Assembly: GCA_016860845.1 (NCBI GenBank)
Contig: BOKF01000010.1
Coordinates: 1-64,000 of the forward strand
Length of the DNA stretch: 64,000 bases
Source: Chloroflexota bacterium
Lineage (GTDB): Bacteria; Chloroflexota; Anaerolineae; 4572-78; J111
Direction: 5' to 3'
Shown here: positions 9,299 to 18,979 of the stretch, in pieces
Position numbering within the stretch: position 1 is the first letter of the stretch
How the letters are laid out: the number at the start of each line of letters is the position of its first letter
The notes under the pieces: generated by a model
Seen by the model: only the letters and a program-made list of their open reading frames with translations
Databases searched by the model: none
Told to the model about the DNA's origin: nothing
Made by a program: the position numbers and the translations under genes

Positions 9299-10578
9299 TG
9301 TCTCTCCTTGATATTTTTGAAGTGAGAGTATACCAGCCAACTTCTCCCTCGGTCGCCTTCGCCAACAAATCAAATATTTGCACAATCTGAAGACGGGGCT
9401 TCGTGCAATTCTTATATATAACGCTGCTTGCCACTGGGTATGTAGTTGATGGGGCCGTACAAGGTGACTGGGCTAGTTCTGTGGTCGTTTCTTTAAGAGG
9501 TGTAAAGAAATAACTTGAAGAGTGATCGGGTGTATATCTATTCACGATGAGGCCTTCGCCATAATTTTAGGAGGACAAGTCGGTGAAATTGTCTTTTTTT
9601 TCACAATAACAAAAATAAAAATCGCCGCTATAAAACGGCGATTAAACCTCTAAGACAGCCAAAACATAGCCACGGCTGCACTTTACGACCTCCTTTGGTC
9701 TACCTAAATCGTGGATCTACCGCTTATCCCCATCTGGCAGGGAAGCAGTATGGGACGAATTTATTAAGTTACTGGAACAAATCGATCCTGATGATTGTAT
9801 AAATATATGAGCTTAGCTGATCTTTATCTATAAGTTTTATCAATAGTTTAGCCGAATATAACAGATTTTATCGGATCTAAGCAGTGATGATTGTCATCTA
9901 AAATGTGACAAACCTCATTTGCAGCAAATAGCTAAAGTTCACTCTTCATCATCTACTACCAGCTTCTCAAAAGATTATACCACAAAGAAATGTTCGTAAC
10001 ATTTCAGTTTTTATTCGGTTTGCAATAAATTTGAATCAAAATTGTGACTTCAAGCATAGTTTGGCAGCCACACTATGTTTTGAATTTGCCTTGGCCAAAC
10101 TATGCTTGTATTTTAGACTATCGGCCAAACTATCCTTGTAATTCGGCCCTCAGTTGTAGCAACTTACCTCAATTATTACCCTGAATCCGGCCAAACTATG
10201 CTTGTATGTTCCGGCCAAACTATGGTTTAAGTGACAAAATGTGTGACTATTCCCATAGTTTGCTGCGCGGCAGCACGGTTATGCCGTCATTTTGCGATAT
10301 CGAAAGTGCGAATTTGTTTCGACAATCCAATTTCTTAAAGCAAATCCGTTAAAATAGCCAAATTTATAGCAAAATTATGCTCCAAATGTGCAAACAATGG
10401 GGTGATTTGACCTCAAACGCGTTGAAATTTCTATAGGGCATTTCTCTCATCGTCTCACCTCCTGGCGATACCCACCCCATAGAATTCATCTAGCTCTCTC
10501 GCCCGTCCGCGGGAAAGCACGAACCCCACCTTTAGAATAGTCTATTGCTGGCTACAAAACTATTCTTTTGCCGCCAAA
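9299..10578. other. AT-rich intergenic region without recognisable genes
   Basis: No open frame with recognisable protein similarity was found in these 1.3 kb on either strand. The base composition is clearly more AT-rich than the flanking genes. The only structure I see is the cluster of GCCAAACTATG-type repeats at 10052-10265, described separately. Confidence 0.5.
10052..10265. repeat. Cluster of six GCCAAACTATG repeats in both orientations
   Basis: Forward copies CGGCCAAACTATGCTTGTA or close variants occur near 10093, 10122, 10188 and 10212. Reverse copies (AAGCATAGTTTGGC, CCATAGTTTGC) occur near 10052 and 10252 and bracket the set. The spacing is irregular. There is no spacer regularity as in CRISPR arrays. 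Iteron-like or transposase-binding sites are possible, and no function can be assigned. Confidence 0.6.
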
Positions 10579-10626
10579 TTGTCAAGCGACAACTATAAGA
10601 CTCTGGTGGGCATTTTTATGTTAAGT
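10579..10626. repeat. Left terminal inverted repeat of the IS1182-like element
   Basis: This repeat is paired with 12371-12418 (43 of 48 positions match). It lies 87 nt upstream of the transposase start. Confidence 0.85.
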
Positions 10627-10713
10627 TATGATAGCAACTCCGAGATGACAAATTTGGCATGAGAAAGATAATGAGAGTTGAGGATTGAACCATAAAAATC
10701 GAAGGAGCCAAAA

Positions 10714-12376
10714 ATGTCATTGTATCAGCCCCATAACTTTGAAATTCCTGAAGAGACCATTCGAGTTGCCCAAGCTGCCTTTCCCAAGGGTAACATCTAT
10801 ATGACCATACGGGAGAAACTGGGTCCCTTGTTCAAGGATACCGACTTTGCCGCGCTGTTCGATTGGCGGGGACAGACGGGTGAGTCCCCAGCGCTGTTAG
10901 CCATGGTTACGATTATGCAATTTATGGAAGACCTGACCGACCGCCAAGCAGCTGAAGCCGTTCGCAGCCGAATTGATTGGAAGTACATTTTGGGCTTAGC
11001 CCTGACTGATCCGGGCTTTCACTATTCGATCCTGGGTCCCTTTCGGGATCGGTTACTGGAAGGAGAGCAGGAAGCGTTGTTGTTCGATCAGATTTTAGCT
11101 CGCTTGAAAGTCCACAATTTGTTGAAAGGCAAACAGCAACAGCGAACTGATTCGACCCACGTTGTAGCGGCCGTGCGTCATCTGAACCGGCTGGAATGTG
11201 TCGGTGAGACCTTACGTCGGGTTCTGGATGACCTGGCCCGAGTAGTCCCGACCTGGTTGTTAAATCAGATCCAGCCCGACTGGTTTGACCGATATAGCCG
11301 GCGGATCGAAATGTGCCGGCTACCCACCGAACAAAGTGAACGCGATGCCCTGCTGCAACAAATCGGCCAAGATGGTTCCCACCTCCTGCACACTATTTAC
11401 AGTGAGGATGCCCCGGATTGGCTGCGCGAAATTCCAGCCGTCGAGGTGATGCGCCAGATTTGGATCCAGCAGTATTATGTCGTTGATGGTCAACTCAAGT
11501 GGCGCGATCAAAAGAATTTGCCCCCACATAAATTGCTGATTGTCTCACCGGACGATCTGGACGCTCGCCATCGTACCAAACGGGAAACTCACTGGGATGG
11601 TTATAGTGTTCATTTGACCGAGACCTGTGCCGACGTTGAGGCACCCAATCTCATCACCCATGTTGAAACCACGCCAGCGACGACCGCTGATGTCGAGATG
11701 ACCGAAACCATCCACCAGGCCCTGATTACCAAGGATTTACGTCCAGACGAGCATCTGGTTGACCGGGGGTATGTTTCGGTGGATCACCTACCTCCTTAAA
11801 GGTGAGACTGAGCACGGCATTGACTTGATTGGTTCAGCCGGAGGAGGTGGCAGTTGGCAAGCTCTGCTTGGTCAAGGCTGCGATATCAGCTGTTTTGTGA
11901 TTGACTGGCAAGCTCAAGTTGTCACCTGTCCCCAAGGCAAACTCAGCCAAAGTTGGCAGTTCCGGCGCGAGAAATACGGCCATCTCTATATTCAGGCCCG
12001 GTTTGCTCCGCCTGATTGTCGCGCCTGCCCCTGTCGCCTCGACTGTACCAAGTCCAAACGAGGCGTCCGCGTGGTCAGCTTCCGCCCTCAGCCGGAGTAT
12101 GAAGCGCTCCAGGCCGCTCGCGCTCGACAGGAAACAGGGGAATTCAAGATCAAGTACAAAAAACGGGCCGGTGTTGAAGGCACGATCTCTCAAGGGGTTC
12201 GGGCCTTTGGCTTGCGGCGGTCTCATTTTCTCGGTTTAGCCAAAACTCATTTACAGCATTTAGCGACAGCAGCGGCTATCAATCTAGCTCGGACGGTTTA
12301 CTGGTGGTGGGCTGGTGAAAGTAAACCTCCAGTCTATCGTTCACCTTTTGCCAAACTTAAACCCGTTATTACTTAA
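10714..12376 (+). pseudogene. IS1182-like transposase, frameshifted
   Basis: The first frame (10714-11799) starts after a good GAAGGAG site. It carries an InsH/DUF772-like N-terminus (VTIMQFMEDLTDRQAAEAVR, RIDWKYILGLALTDPGFHYS) and the DDE segment up to DEHLVDRGYVS. Near 11780-11800 the match passes to another frame that continues to 12376: EHGIDLIGSAGG, zinc-like CRACPCRLDC, GVEGTISQGVRAFGLRRSHF. A single indel would restore one protein of about 550 residues. Programmed frameshifting is not usual in this family, so I treat it as a broken gene or a base-calling error. Confidence 0.8.
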
Positions 12377-12944
12377 CATAAGAATGCCCAACAAAGTCTT
12401 CTAATTGTCGCTTGACAACCTTAGCCTGCCCGACGATTTTAGCAACCTGGCCGAGGTGACTATCGTCGTGGGACAAACCAAGAATAAAACGCCCCACGGC
12501 ATTGATTTCACCGATAGCTTTCCACGGTTCGTAGGTGTTAGCCAGGTCAGGTTGATCCGGCCACATCTCCAGACTGGCCAGGCGCATCCGGCGACTTTCT
12601 TCCAGCCGTTGGCGGCACTGTTGGATGGTCGTCACCATCTCCCATGGTACTTCATTGCGAGAGCGGCCATGATAGGCGACCCCGCGAGCCAGTTCCGCAG
12701 CCAGGCCCGCCGACTCTTCAGCCGAGGCAGTCGTGTGAACAATCACGTGCCCTAAAGTCCAGGGGATATTTCTCTCGCTCTCATCGGTGGCATAGGGATC
12801 GTCGGTATTGGGGTCAACCGGTATGTAGGTCACATCTTCGTCAACACAGCCAGCGATCAGATTTAGCATGGCGTCGACCATGCCATTCGTCAATTCACGC
12901 AGGTCAACGACGGATAAACCTGCGCCCAGTTCATTATAGGTCAT
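12369..12944 (-). CDS. DinB-family protein with IS-derived C-terminus
   Basis: The predicted 191-residue helical protein resembles the DinB/YfiT superfamily of metal-binding four-helix proteins. Motifs include [19 protein letters not shown], with a typical metal-ligand-like His, and [16 protein letters not shown]. From about codon 176 the reading frame runs into the inverted repeat of the IS1182-like element. The final 16 or so residues and the stop are therefore IS-encoded, and the native end is lost. The start overlaps the preceding transposase fragment as ATGA. The function is unknown. Related proteins bind divalent metal, and some transfer or hydrolyse thiols. Confidence 0.7.
   Translation of the reverse strand: MTYNELGAGLSVVDLRELTNGMVDAMLNLIAGCVDEDVTYIPVDPNTDDPYATDESERNIPWTLGHVIVHTTASAEESAGLAAELARGVAYHGRSRNEVPWEMVTTIQQCRQRLEESRRMRLASLEMWPDQPDLANTYEPWKAIGEINAVGRFILGLSHDDSHLGQVAKIVGQAKVVKRQLEDFVGHSYVK
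12371..12418. repeat. Right terminal inverted repeat of the IS1182-like element
   Basis: This is the partner of 10579-10626. It encodes the C-terminus of the DinB gene on the minus strand. Confidence 0.85.
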
Positions 12945-13309
12945 TTCCTTATTTTTGACTGCGGTAAAATCAAGTCTGTGGTTGGAAAGTGATCGGTTCG
13001 TTTGACTTGGGCCAACATTCGCTCCGGGCGAAGTTTCGTATTGACCTCCGAAATGTACTCACACCCCATCAAGATGCTCCATACAACCTGTTCGAGCTTC
13101 TCTGCCAGCGTAAAATCCCCTTTTGCGACGGCTGATGTCACTGATTGTAAAGGTTCAAGCACCTTTTGGCTTTCGTAATAGGCCATTAACGCCGCTACAG
13201 GTGCAAATTGAGTGTTGGTCAATTCGTCTGTTGTGCCGAATTGGAGCCTCATGAGACCATCCTCCTTGTCATCTAAGTCAAATGAACTTTTTTGAGGATC
13301 GTCCCACAA
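12941..13309 (-). pseudogene. N-terminal fragment of an IS4-like transposase (probable)
   Basis: The 122-residue frame contains [39 protein letters not shown] and [14 protein letters not shown]. From memory this resembles the N-terminal domain of IS4-type transposases, which is followed by a catalytic part absent here. The match ends near TDHFP and the frame runs out at 12941 directly into the DinB start. No DDE residues remain. The family assignment is tentative. Confidence 0.45.
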
Positions 13310-13596
13310 AGGTTCAATTTAGCCTAATCAGGACCCAAAATTGGTCGAAAACGGCGCTCAATTGCATGAAATAGTCTCAAACTGAATAGAAACCGGCTCT
13401 GTTTGAACCTTTTCGTTCAAAAATAAGGTAACAAATCAGATTGGGTTGAACGATGGAACCGGTTCAAGTCTTATGTTGCTCAACAATATGAGCTACAGCA
13501 GCCGGTAGCTGCGTAGGGTCGTCAACAATGTGCCCTTTGGGAGCAGCTTTTGGGCATGAATGGATTTGCGTGTAAACGGTGTGGTTACGGCAACAT
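13310..13596. other. Intergenic remnant region
   Basis: This stretch precedes the transposase fragment and may hold its old end sequence. A minus-strand frame at 13464-13600 encodes KGHIVDDPTQLPAAVAHIVE, which looks like the tail of some protein, but it has no start or recognisable family. I annotate no gene here. Confidence 0.3.
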
Positions 13597-14350
13597 TCAC
13601 CGACCATCAAACGACCAGTAAGTTTCCGGCCGGGCTTGCAATTCACCATCCACATACAAATCTATCTTCTCGTTAAAAAAACAAAGTAGTCCTTTGATTT
13701 TGGGACATTCAGCGATGGGGTCAGGATAGCTCCAGACCAGGTCTTTGTAGACCTTATCCCCAATGGAAACATTCCAATAAGAGGCGATGCCTTTGTAGGG
13801 GCATCGAGTGTGGCTGTCCGTGGGCGTGAGGTAAGCCAAGTTGACATCGGCGGCGGGAATGTAATACCGGGTGGGCAGGCTGGTTTCAAAGAGGAGGAAC
13901 GGTCGTTCCGTCTCTGCCACCGTCACCCCATCTATCACCACCCGGACGTGCCGCGAACTTGGCATTACATCGACTCGTTTATAGGGGTCACGGGCATGGA
14001 CAAACACCTCTTCCTCTTCCTCAAACCAACGGTCCACCTTGTGCCACGGCAAGGTAATATACCCTTCGAGTTCAGGCTGATGGGGATAATGATAAGCGGC
14101 TCGTTCCACGTGCTGACCATTGACCGTTAAGTTCCAGAAAGTTCGGCTACTCGTTTGCCCTGTTTCTTGCAACCAATCCATTCGCACATCTTCACGGGGA
14201 AAAAAGTAGGTGGGGTATTTTTCATGTTCCCAGACGAGCAACGGTCGTTTACAATCCACCACAAATTCACCCCCCACCTGCGCTCGTACCCAACGTTGAC
14301 TTAATTCAATCCTGTTAAATCGTTCTCTTTTATCACTTTTTGAAGACATA
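13597..14350 (-). CDS. DUF427 domain protein (two repeats)
   Basis: The 250-residue protein has two copies of the beta-rich DUF427 fold. The first covers about residues 20-110 (VVDCKRPLLVWEHEKYPTYF, ending LPWHKVDRWFEEEEEVFVHA). The second covers about 115-240 (RVVIDGVTVAETERPFLLFE, CPYKGIASYWNVSIG, VWSYPDPIAECPKIKGLLCF). These match the repeating motif of the family. Its biochemical role is not established. The start is placed at the ATG at 14350 (MSSKSDKRERF), which follows a GGGGAAAG site, rather than the longer frame to 14373. Confidence 0.85.
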
Positions 14351-14437
14351 TTGCTTTCCCCTTCTAGTATCATTTATTGCAAATCCATTATGCTGTCTCG
14401 CTCAGTTGCTTCAATTGGCCGGGTACATCCCCTACCA

Positions 14438-15055
14438 TCAGTGCCCGCCGCAGCCCAGCCGCCAGACACGACCATCGCGGGCCAGCAATTCATCGGCCTC
14501 AGCCGGTCCCCAACTGCCCGGTTCGTAACCGGCCAGCGGCGGAGCCTCGGCGCGAGTCCAGCCCTCAATCACCGGGTCTATCAGACGCCAGGCGGTTTCG
14601 ATGCCGTCGCTACGAGTAAAGAGCGACGCATCGCCGTTCACGGTATCCAGCAACAGCCGTTCGTAGGCATCGGGCAGGACCCCGGCTTTGAAGGAATTGT
14701 GGTAATGAAACTCCATGTCAACCGAGCGGGTTTCCTGCACCGAGTCGGGAACTTTGGTTTCAAATTTGAGGTGAATGCCCTCATCCGGCTGAATGCACAG
14801 CGACAGGATGTTGGGCGTAAATTCGTGTGCCGGCGACAGGTCGAACATGACGTGGGGTGGGCATTGGAATTCAACGATAATCTCACTGGTCTTCTTGGCG
14901 AGCGTTTTGCCGGAGCGTAGGTAAAAGGGGACGCCTTTCCAACGCCAGTTATCAATATACAGCTTGAGGGCGGCGTAGGTGGGGGTTTCCGATCCGGCAG
15001 CAACGCCTTCTGTCCCACAATAGCCGTTATACTGAGCGCGGACCGTGTCGGCCCC
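14438..15055 (-). pseudogene. zwf: Glucose-6-phosphate dehydrogenase, C-terminal fragment
   Basis: About 205 codons of the C-terminal domain remain, including VRAQYNGYCGTEGV, TPTYAALKLYIDNWRWKGVP, FYLRSGK, NILSLCIQPDEGIHLKFETK, AYERLLLDTVNGDASLFTR and WRLIDP. Intact enzymes have about 490-510 residues, with the NADP-binding Rossmann domain and catalytic His in the missing N-terminal half. In-frame stop TAA precedes the homology at about 15055, so the 5' part has been deleted. The pentose-phosphate enzyme cannot be made from this copy. Confidence 0.85.
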
Positions 15056-15147
15056 TTACAATCCTAACCCCAAGATTTGTAATCAGGCTTACCGTCTATA
15101 TTGAGTGGGTGCGGTACAATGGGGCAAAACTGTTCAGGAGATTGCTC

Positions 15148-15882
15148 ATGGCTATCGAAAATGTGACCCTCTTCGCCGCCTTCCTGGCCGGCTTGCTCTC
15201 ATTTATTTCCCCCTGTGTGTTACCTTTAATTCCGGTGTACCTGGGGTATTTGACCGGCTCAACCATCGTCGGGGCTGACCCCCCGCCACGCAAGTTGGTC
15301 TTCAGCCATGCACTCACCTTTGTGGCCGGTTTTACCTTTGTCTTTGTAGTGGTTTTTGGCGCGCCGGTAGGCTTTTTGGGTGGTGCTTTGGGGAAATTGG
15401 CCGATTATATGGTCTGGGTTGGCGGCCTTTTATTGATTGTCTTCGGCCTGCACACGATGGGCCTAATCACTATCCCCTTTTTTAATATGCAGAAGAGGCT
15501 GGAGTATGGACATGGCCAGGCGCCCAGTTATGTCCGCAGCGGCCTGGTGGGCATGACCTTTGCCGCCGGTTGGACGCCCTGTATCGGCCCGCTGCTCGGA
15601 GTTATTCTGACCCTGGCGATCCAAGGCCAAAATGTCGGCCTGGCGATGTTTTATCTCTTTGTCTATTCGATGGGACTGGCAGTGCCCTTTCTGGCCACGG
15701 CCTGGATGTTGACAGCGGCCACGAGTCAACTGAGGAAGCTCAATCGGCATATGGGCTTGATCGAGCGGGTGAGTGGCGCGTTTATCGCCATCATCGGCGT
15801 ACTTTTACTCACTGGTACATTTACCGTACTCAATACTTACTTCAATCGTCTGGTACCGGAGTGGCTGCTGCAATATATTTAG
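15148..15882 (+). CDS. ccdA: CcdA-type thiol-disulfide membrane transporter
   Basis: The 244-residue inner-membrane protein has six predicted helices. It is expected to pass electrons from cytoplasmic thioredoxin to extracytoplasmic thiol proteins, for example in cytochrome c maturation. The redox cysteines are in FISPCVLPLIPVYLGY (helix 1) and AAGWTPCIGPLLG (helix 4), the hallmark pair of the CcdA/DsbD-beta family. The ATG at 15148 follows CAGGAG. A longer frame begins at 15109, but the family starts with this first helix. No cytochrome gene is adjacent. The neighbouring zwf fragment is divergent. Confidence 0.92.
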   Translation: MAIENVTLFAAFLAGLLSFISPCVLPLIPVYLGYLTGSTIVGADPPPRKLVFSHALTFVAGFTFVFVVVFGAPVGFLGGALGKLADYMVWVGGLLLIVFGLHTMGLITIPFFNMQKRLEYGHGQAPSYVRSGLVGMTFAAGWTPCIGPLLGVILTLAIQGQNVGLAMFYLFVYSMGLAVPFLATAWMLTAATSQLRKLNRHMGLIERVSGAFIAIIGVLLLTGTFTVLNTYFNRLVPEWLLQYI

Positions 15883-15931
15883 CGTGGGTCAATCTGCTCA
15901 TTTGTCTGGCTAGAACAGTGTCAGAGGCTGT

Positions 15932-16070
15932 CAAAAAATTCAAAATATGTAGGGGTCAGCGAAATGGTGCACCTTCCTGGAAGCTGTTTTGAGGTTGATT
16001 GACCTCATTAAGCCAGGAAGGTTTTGACCAGCAAGATATGTTTGATCCCTACACAAAAAATTCAAAATAT
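15932..16070. repeat. Palindromic MITE-like unit flanked by 17-bp direct repeats
   Basis: Identical 17-bp sequences (CAAAAAATTCAAAATAT) lie at 15932-15948 and 16054-16070. Between them are nested inverted repeats: TGTAGGGGTCA with TGATCCCTACA, CCTTCCTGG with CCAGGAAGG, and GAGGTTGATTGACCTC around the centre. The layout resembles a small non-autonomous mobile unit with a long target duplication, or a structured RNA. No coding frame is present. Confidence 0.5.
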
Positions 16071-16200
16071 TAGGCTAAAAGTAACCAAAACCGATCAAGG
16101 TTGGCCTCGAATTGGTGCCAAATGATAAATTTCGCATAGAAATTAACTCTCACATCCTACTACCACCCTAGACAATTTAAACCCACACCACCCCAAAAAA

Positions 16201-16249
16201 GAGTTTTCTTGAAGAAAACTCAGCAAGGTTATCTTCTTCAAAAGATAAC
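16201..16249. terminator. Two consecutive short hairpins
   Basis: GAGTTTTCTT and AAGAAAACTC form a near-perfect palindrome at 16201-16221. GTTATCTT and AAGATAAC form a second at 16228-16249. They lie in the 690-bp gap between ccdA and the recombinase. They could end ccdA transcription, although no clean U-run follows. The rest of the gap (16250-16639) shows no gene. Confidence 0.35.
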
Positions 16250-16639
16250 TGGCTATCACTCAAAAAGAACGACTTCAATGAGATAGATTGCCAGACTCCG
16301 AAAATGGGCCTTTACGGACCGGTAACCGACCGACTTGCTCGCCCGAAATTAGGGGGGTATAATAATGCAACAAAAAAGCTATTATGTTACATACAAAAAT
16401 AAGGAGCGCTTTACTTACGTCTCAACCCTCCCCTACCCTATCAAGTCTCACTAAAATTCTGCCAGTCGAATAATCCGTCGCATCTCGTCATCGTTCCGCT
16501 TCCTACCGGCCAGTCTCGACTCCCATGGCCATCCTCCCCCTCCTCAACTTCAAACGCTATAACCTCCTGTGCTGTGCCGCTTTCCCCCTCCTATCGAGGC
16601 GTAATAAGCTCATCAAATTTGAAAGAACAGGGGTTTGAA

Positions 16640-17647
16640 ATGTCCGACAAAATCCAGGCTAATAATTTTCACACCGCCAGCGCTGCCTTTCTGGATAGCC
16701 TTCCTAGCAGTAAAGCGCCGACCCGGCAGACTTATGCGACCGCCTTAGCCGCCTTTGCTCAGTACCTCCAACAGGCGAAAGATCTCTCCCTCGATACCCC
16801 TCTGACGGACTATCCCGAGAAAGTATTACTGGACTTCTTTCTCTGGCTCGACCGGCGCGGCTACTCTGCCTTCACCCTCAATACCTACCTGGCCGCGCTG
16901 CGCCGCTTCTTCCTCTTCCATTATACAGCCCGCCATCTGGGGCCGGAGTTTGATATTGTCCGGGCCCAGAACTTGCTCAAAGGCAAACTGAAGCTGCACT
17001 ACCCCCAGACCAAAGCCCCCGATGAATTGCCCAGCCTGGTGCTTTATTACGACCAGCAGCCCTTGCCGCCCGCCGGTGACAGCAAAGAAGCCCGGCTCCA
17101 GCGGCTGTGTTTGCTGCGCGACCGGGCCATCCTGCATACGCTGTATGCGACCGCGGGCCGGGTCTCGGAGGTGGCGGCGCTGACTCGCCAGGATGTGGTC
17201 GAAGGGGAGACGGACGAGGTGCTGATTACGGGCAAGGGGGACAAAGAACGCTGGCTCTATCTGACCCCGGAAGCCTTGGCCGCCATCCGGGCCTACCTGG
17301 CCGAGCGGGCTGATTTCAAGACGGGGCTGTTTATCAGCCACGGGCGGAACAGCGGCAAGAAACTATCCCGCACCAGTCTGTGGCGGGTGGTGAAAAAGGC
17401 GGCGGAAGCGGTCGGCTTGCCCGACGTCAGCCCCCATACCTTTCGTCACTGGCGTGCCACCCAGATGTTGAATGATGAGGTGCCGTTGGAAATCATCCAG
17501 GAGCTCTTGGGTCACAGCGACATTGGTACGACGCGCAAGGTGTATGCACATAGCAAGCGGCAGCGGGTCAAGGAAGCTTTTCAGAAGCACAGCCCCTCCC
17601 CCCAGCAGGCGATGGATAATAAACAGCAGGATGAGGGTGACTCCTGA
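16640..17647 (+). CDS. Tyrosine recombinase (XerC/D-like integrase)
   Basis: The 335-residue site-specific recombinase has an N-terminal SAM-like DNA-binding domain (about residues 10-115: RQTYATALAAFAQYL, FFLWLDRRGYSAFTLNTYL) and a C-terminal catalytic domain. The catalytic set is visible: Arg in TAGRVSEVAALTRQDV, Lys in ITGKGDKERWL, His/Arg in SPHTFRHWRATQ, His in LLGHSDIGTT and the nucleophile in RKVYAHS. The start at MSDKIQ follows a G-rich site, and the frame is open from 16574. It lies beside a decayed sugar transferase and the first copy of a C-rich repeat, so it may belong to a former mobile island. Its target site is not known. Confidence 0.88.
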   Translation: MSDKIQANNFHTASAAFLDSLPSSKAPTRQTYATALAAFAQYLQQAKDLSLDTPLTDYPEKVLLDFFLWLDRRGYSAFTLNTYLAALRRFFLFHYTARHLGPEFDIVRAQNLLKGKLKLHYPQTKAPDELPSLVLYYDQQPLPPAGDSKEARLQRLCLLRDRAILHTLYATAGRVSEVAALTRQDVVEGETDEVLITGKGDKERWLYLTPEALAAIRAYLAERADFKTGLFISHGRNSGKKLSRTSLWRVVKKAAEAVGLPDVSPHTFRHWRATQMLNDEVPLEIIQELLGHSDIGTTRKVYAHSKRQRVKEAFQKHSPSPQQAMDNKQQDEGDS

Positions 17648-17692
17648 TCTTTTACCTATACCTTGGTCCACTTCAGGAAGTGAGGATAAGTC

Positions 17693-17980
17693 ATGCGACC
17701 CATCCGTCTCATTAATATTGCAGTCAGTGCGCTGGCCCTGATCATTCTTTCGCCTCTTTTGGTGCTCGTGGCCGTAGGACTAAAACTCGCCACCTCCGGG
17801 CCGGTGTTTTGTGTCCGAGAACGCGTGAGGCCGAATGGAAGGCCCTTTTGGCTCCTCAAGTTTTGCACGCACGGGACTTGGCTCGGCCTACACATGCGTC
17901 GTTTTTCAGTAGACGAGCTGCCAGGGCTGATCAGTGTGCTGCTGGGTGAAATGAGTCTCAGTGAACTGAGCTGGAAATAA
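17693..17980 (+). pseudogene. Internally deleted bacterial sugar transferase
   Basis: The 95-residue frame has an N-terminal membrane helix (INIAVSALALIILSPLLVLVAV) and the PF02397-type blocks SGPVFCVRERVRPNGRPFWLLKF and FSVDELPGLISVLLGEMSLS. Functional undecaprenyl-phosphate sugar-phosphotransferases have about 200 residues. The middle 60-80 residues between the KFRTM-like and SLDELPQL-like motifs are missing, and the conserved GPRP end is replaced by ELSWK. A decent ribosome site (GAGGATAAGTC) is retained. It is probably a relic of polysaccharide synthesis. Confidence 0.65.
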
Positions 17981-18081
17981 TGCTACTTGCTCCGTGTCAA
18001 AGCCGGTCACATTATCTCGTCGAGTTCAGGCCTCGCGAAGCAATCAAAAATTTGAGCGATTGTGAGAAAGTTTTGTGCAAG

Positions 18082-18960
18082 CTAGAAAAGTACAAGGCTT
18101 ACTATCAACGGTTATCTTCGCTTACCGCTCACCAGTCCCACTTCCTCTCTTTGAGTGTTTCGCCAACATCACTCAGCGATTCGATTCGACCTGATTCGCT
18201 CACCAGGCGCTCACACACTCCTACCCCCTATAAAACCCCTGGATAGCCCCCTGTAGTCTACACGCCTCTCAGGCCTGATCACCCGCCCGGCTTGCACCCC
18301 AGACCCACGATCAGTCCTAGAAATACCCTCCCCTACTCCGACCCTCTATAGAACCCCTGTACCGACTCCTGTATCCTGCTGCATTCCTCGATGAAGCAAA
18401 CCAAGGCCTCACCCACCTCAACCCGATCCTGTTTCAGACCACCGGCCAGAGCTCGCGCACCCCTTAAATGATCCTTGACAATTCCCCCTATAACTCCTGG
18501 TAAATACCTATAAGAATTCTGTACGACCTTTGAATGACCCCAAATGTAACCCCTGGACGTTTTTAAGCCCCGTTCAGCTCTAATTCGGCCACCCAGCTTA
18601 TCTCTACAAAACCCTTAGAATAACTCCCTCTTGGCACGCTGCTCCCGACACACGCCTGGATAACCTCCAGTCAAACCCCCTAAGACACCCGCACGGCCTC
18701 CTGTACCCAGCGTTTCACCCGGTCCTGGCCCAAGCCAGACCGGCCCTAGCTCACCCTCCCGGCCTGGTTACCCTCTGGTCAACCCCTGTCCGACCTCTGA
18801 CAAAAGTCTATATAACCTTATACCAACCCTCTGCGTCTAGCTTTACCCGGCCAAATTTGCAGGGTTCCCCCCTTTGCCGGTCAATTTGCCTGACCCCTCA
18901 CAGGGTTTCACCCCATTTCTTTCCACTATCCATCAACTCAAATTCCTCACAGAATTTTCA
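18082..18960. repeat. C-rich long non-coding repeat, copy 1
   Basis: The plus strand is strongly pyrimidine-rich, with runs such as ACCCCCTATAAAACCCCTG and GACTCCTGTATCCTG recurring every 10-25 bases. Copy 2 at 37389-38221 matches throughout in the same order, by eye about four of five positions where I compared them. The shared blocks run from an AGAAAAGTA-like start through CTTCGCTNACCGCTCAC to CAACTCAAATTCCTCACNGAATT. Stops interrupt all frames, and differences show no codon periodicity I can see. I do not recognise this element. Confidence 0.75.
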
Positions 18961-18979
18961 ACACTATAGAAGAGGATGC

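Larger units (their letters stand above)
10579..12418 (+). mobile_element. IS1182-like element with 48-bp inverted repeats
   Basis: Inverted repeats at 10579-10626 and 12371-12418 match at 43 of 48 positions. The outer ends read TTGTCAAGCGACAA. Between them is one transposase gene with a frameshift. The right repeat supplies the last codons of a DinB gene on the opposite strand (12369-12944), so the element landed at that gene's end. No convincing target duplication is visible. Confidence 0.85.

Noticed and set aside
10052..10265. CRISPR-like array
   Set aside because: Repeats are short, in both orientations and irregularly spaced. No cas gene lies near.
10714..12376. Frameshift in the IS1182-like transposase as programmed frameshifting
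   Set aside because: The region ACCTCCTTAAAGG is not a classical slippery heptamer, and this family is normally encoded in one frame.
17980..18246. ORF of 88 codons after the transferase relic
   Set aside because: It runs into the C-rich repeat, has low-complexity Ser/Pro/Thr composition, and is not kept in the second repeat copy.
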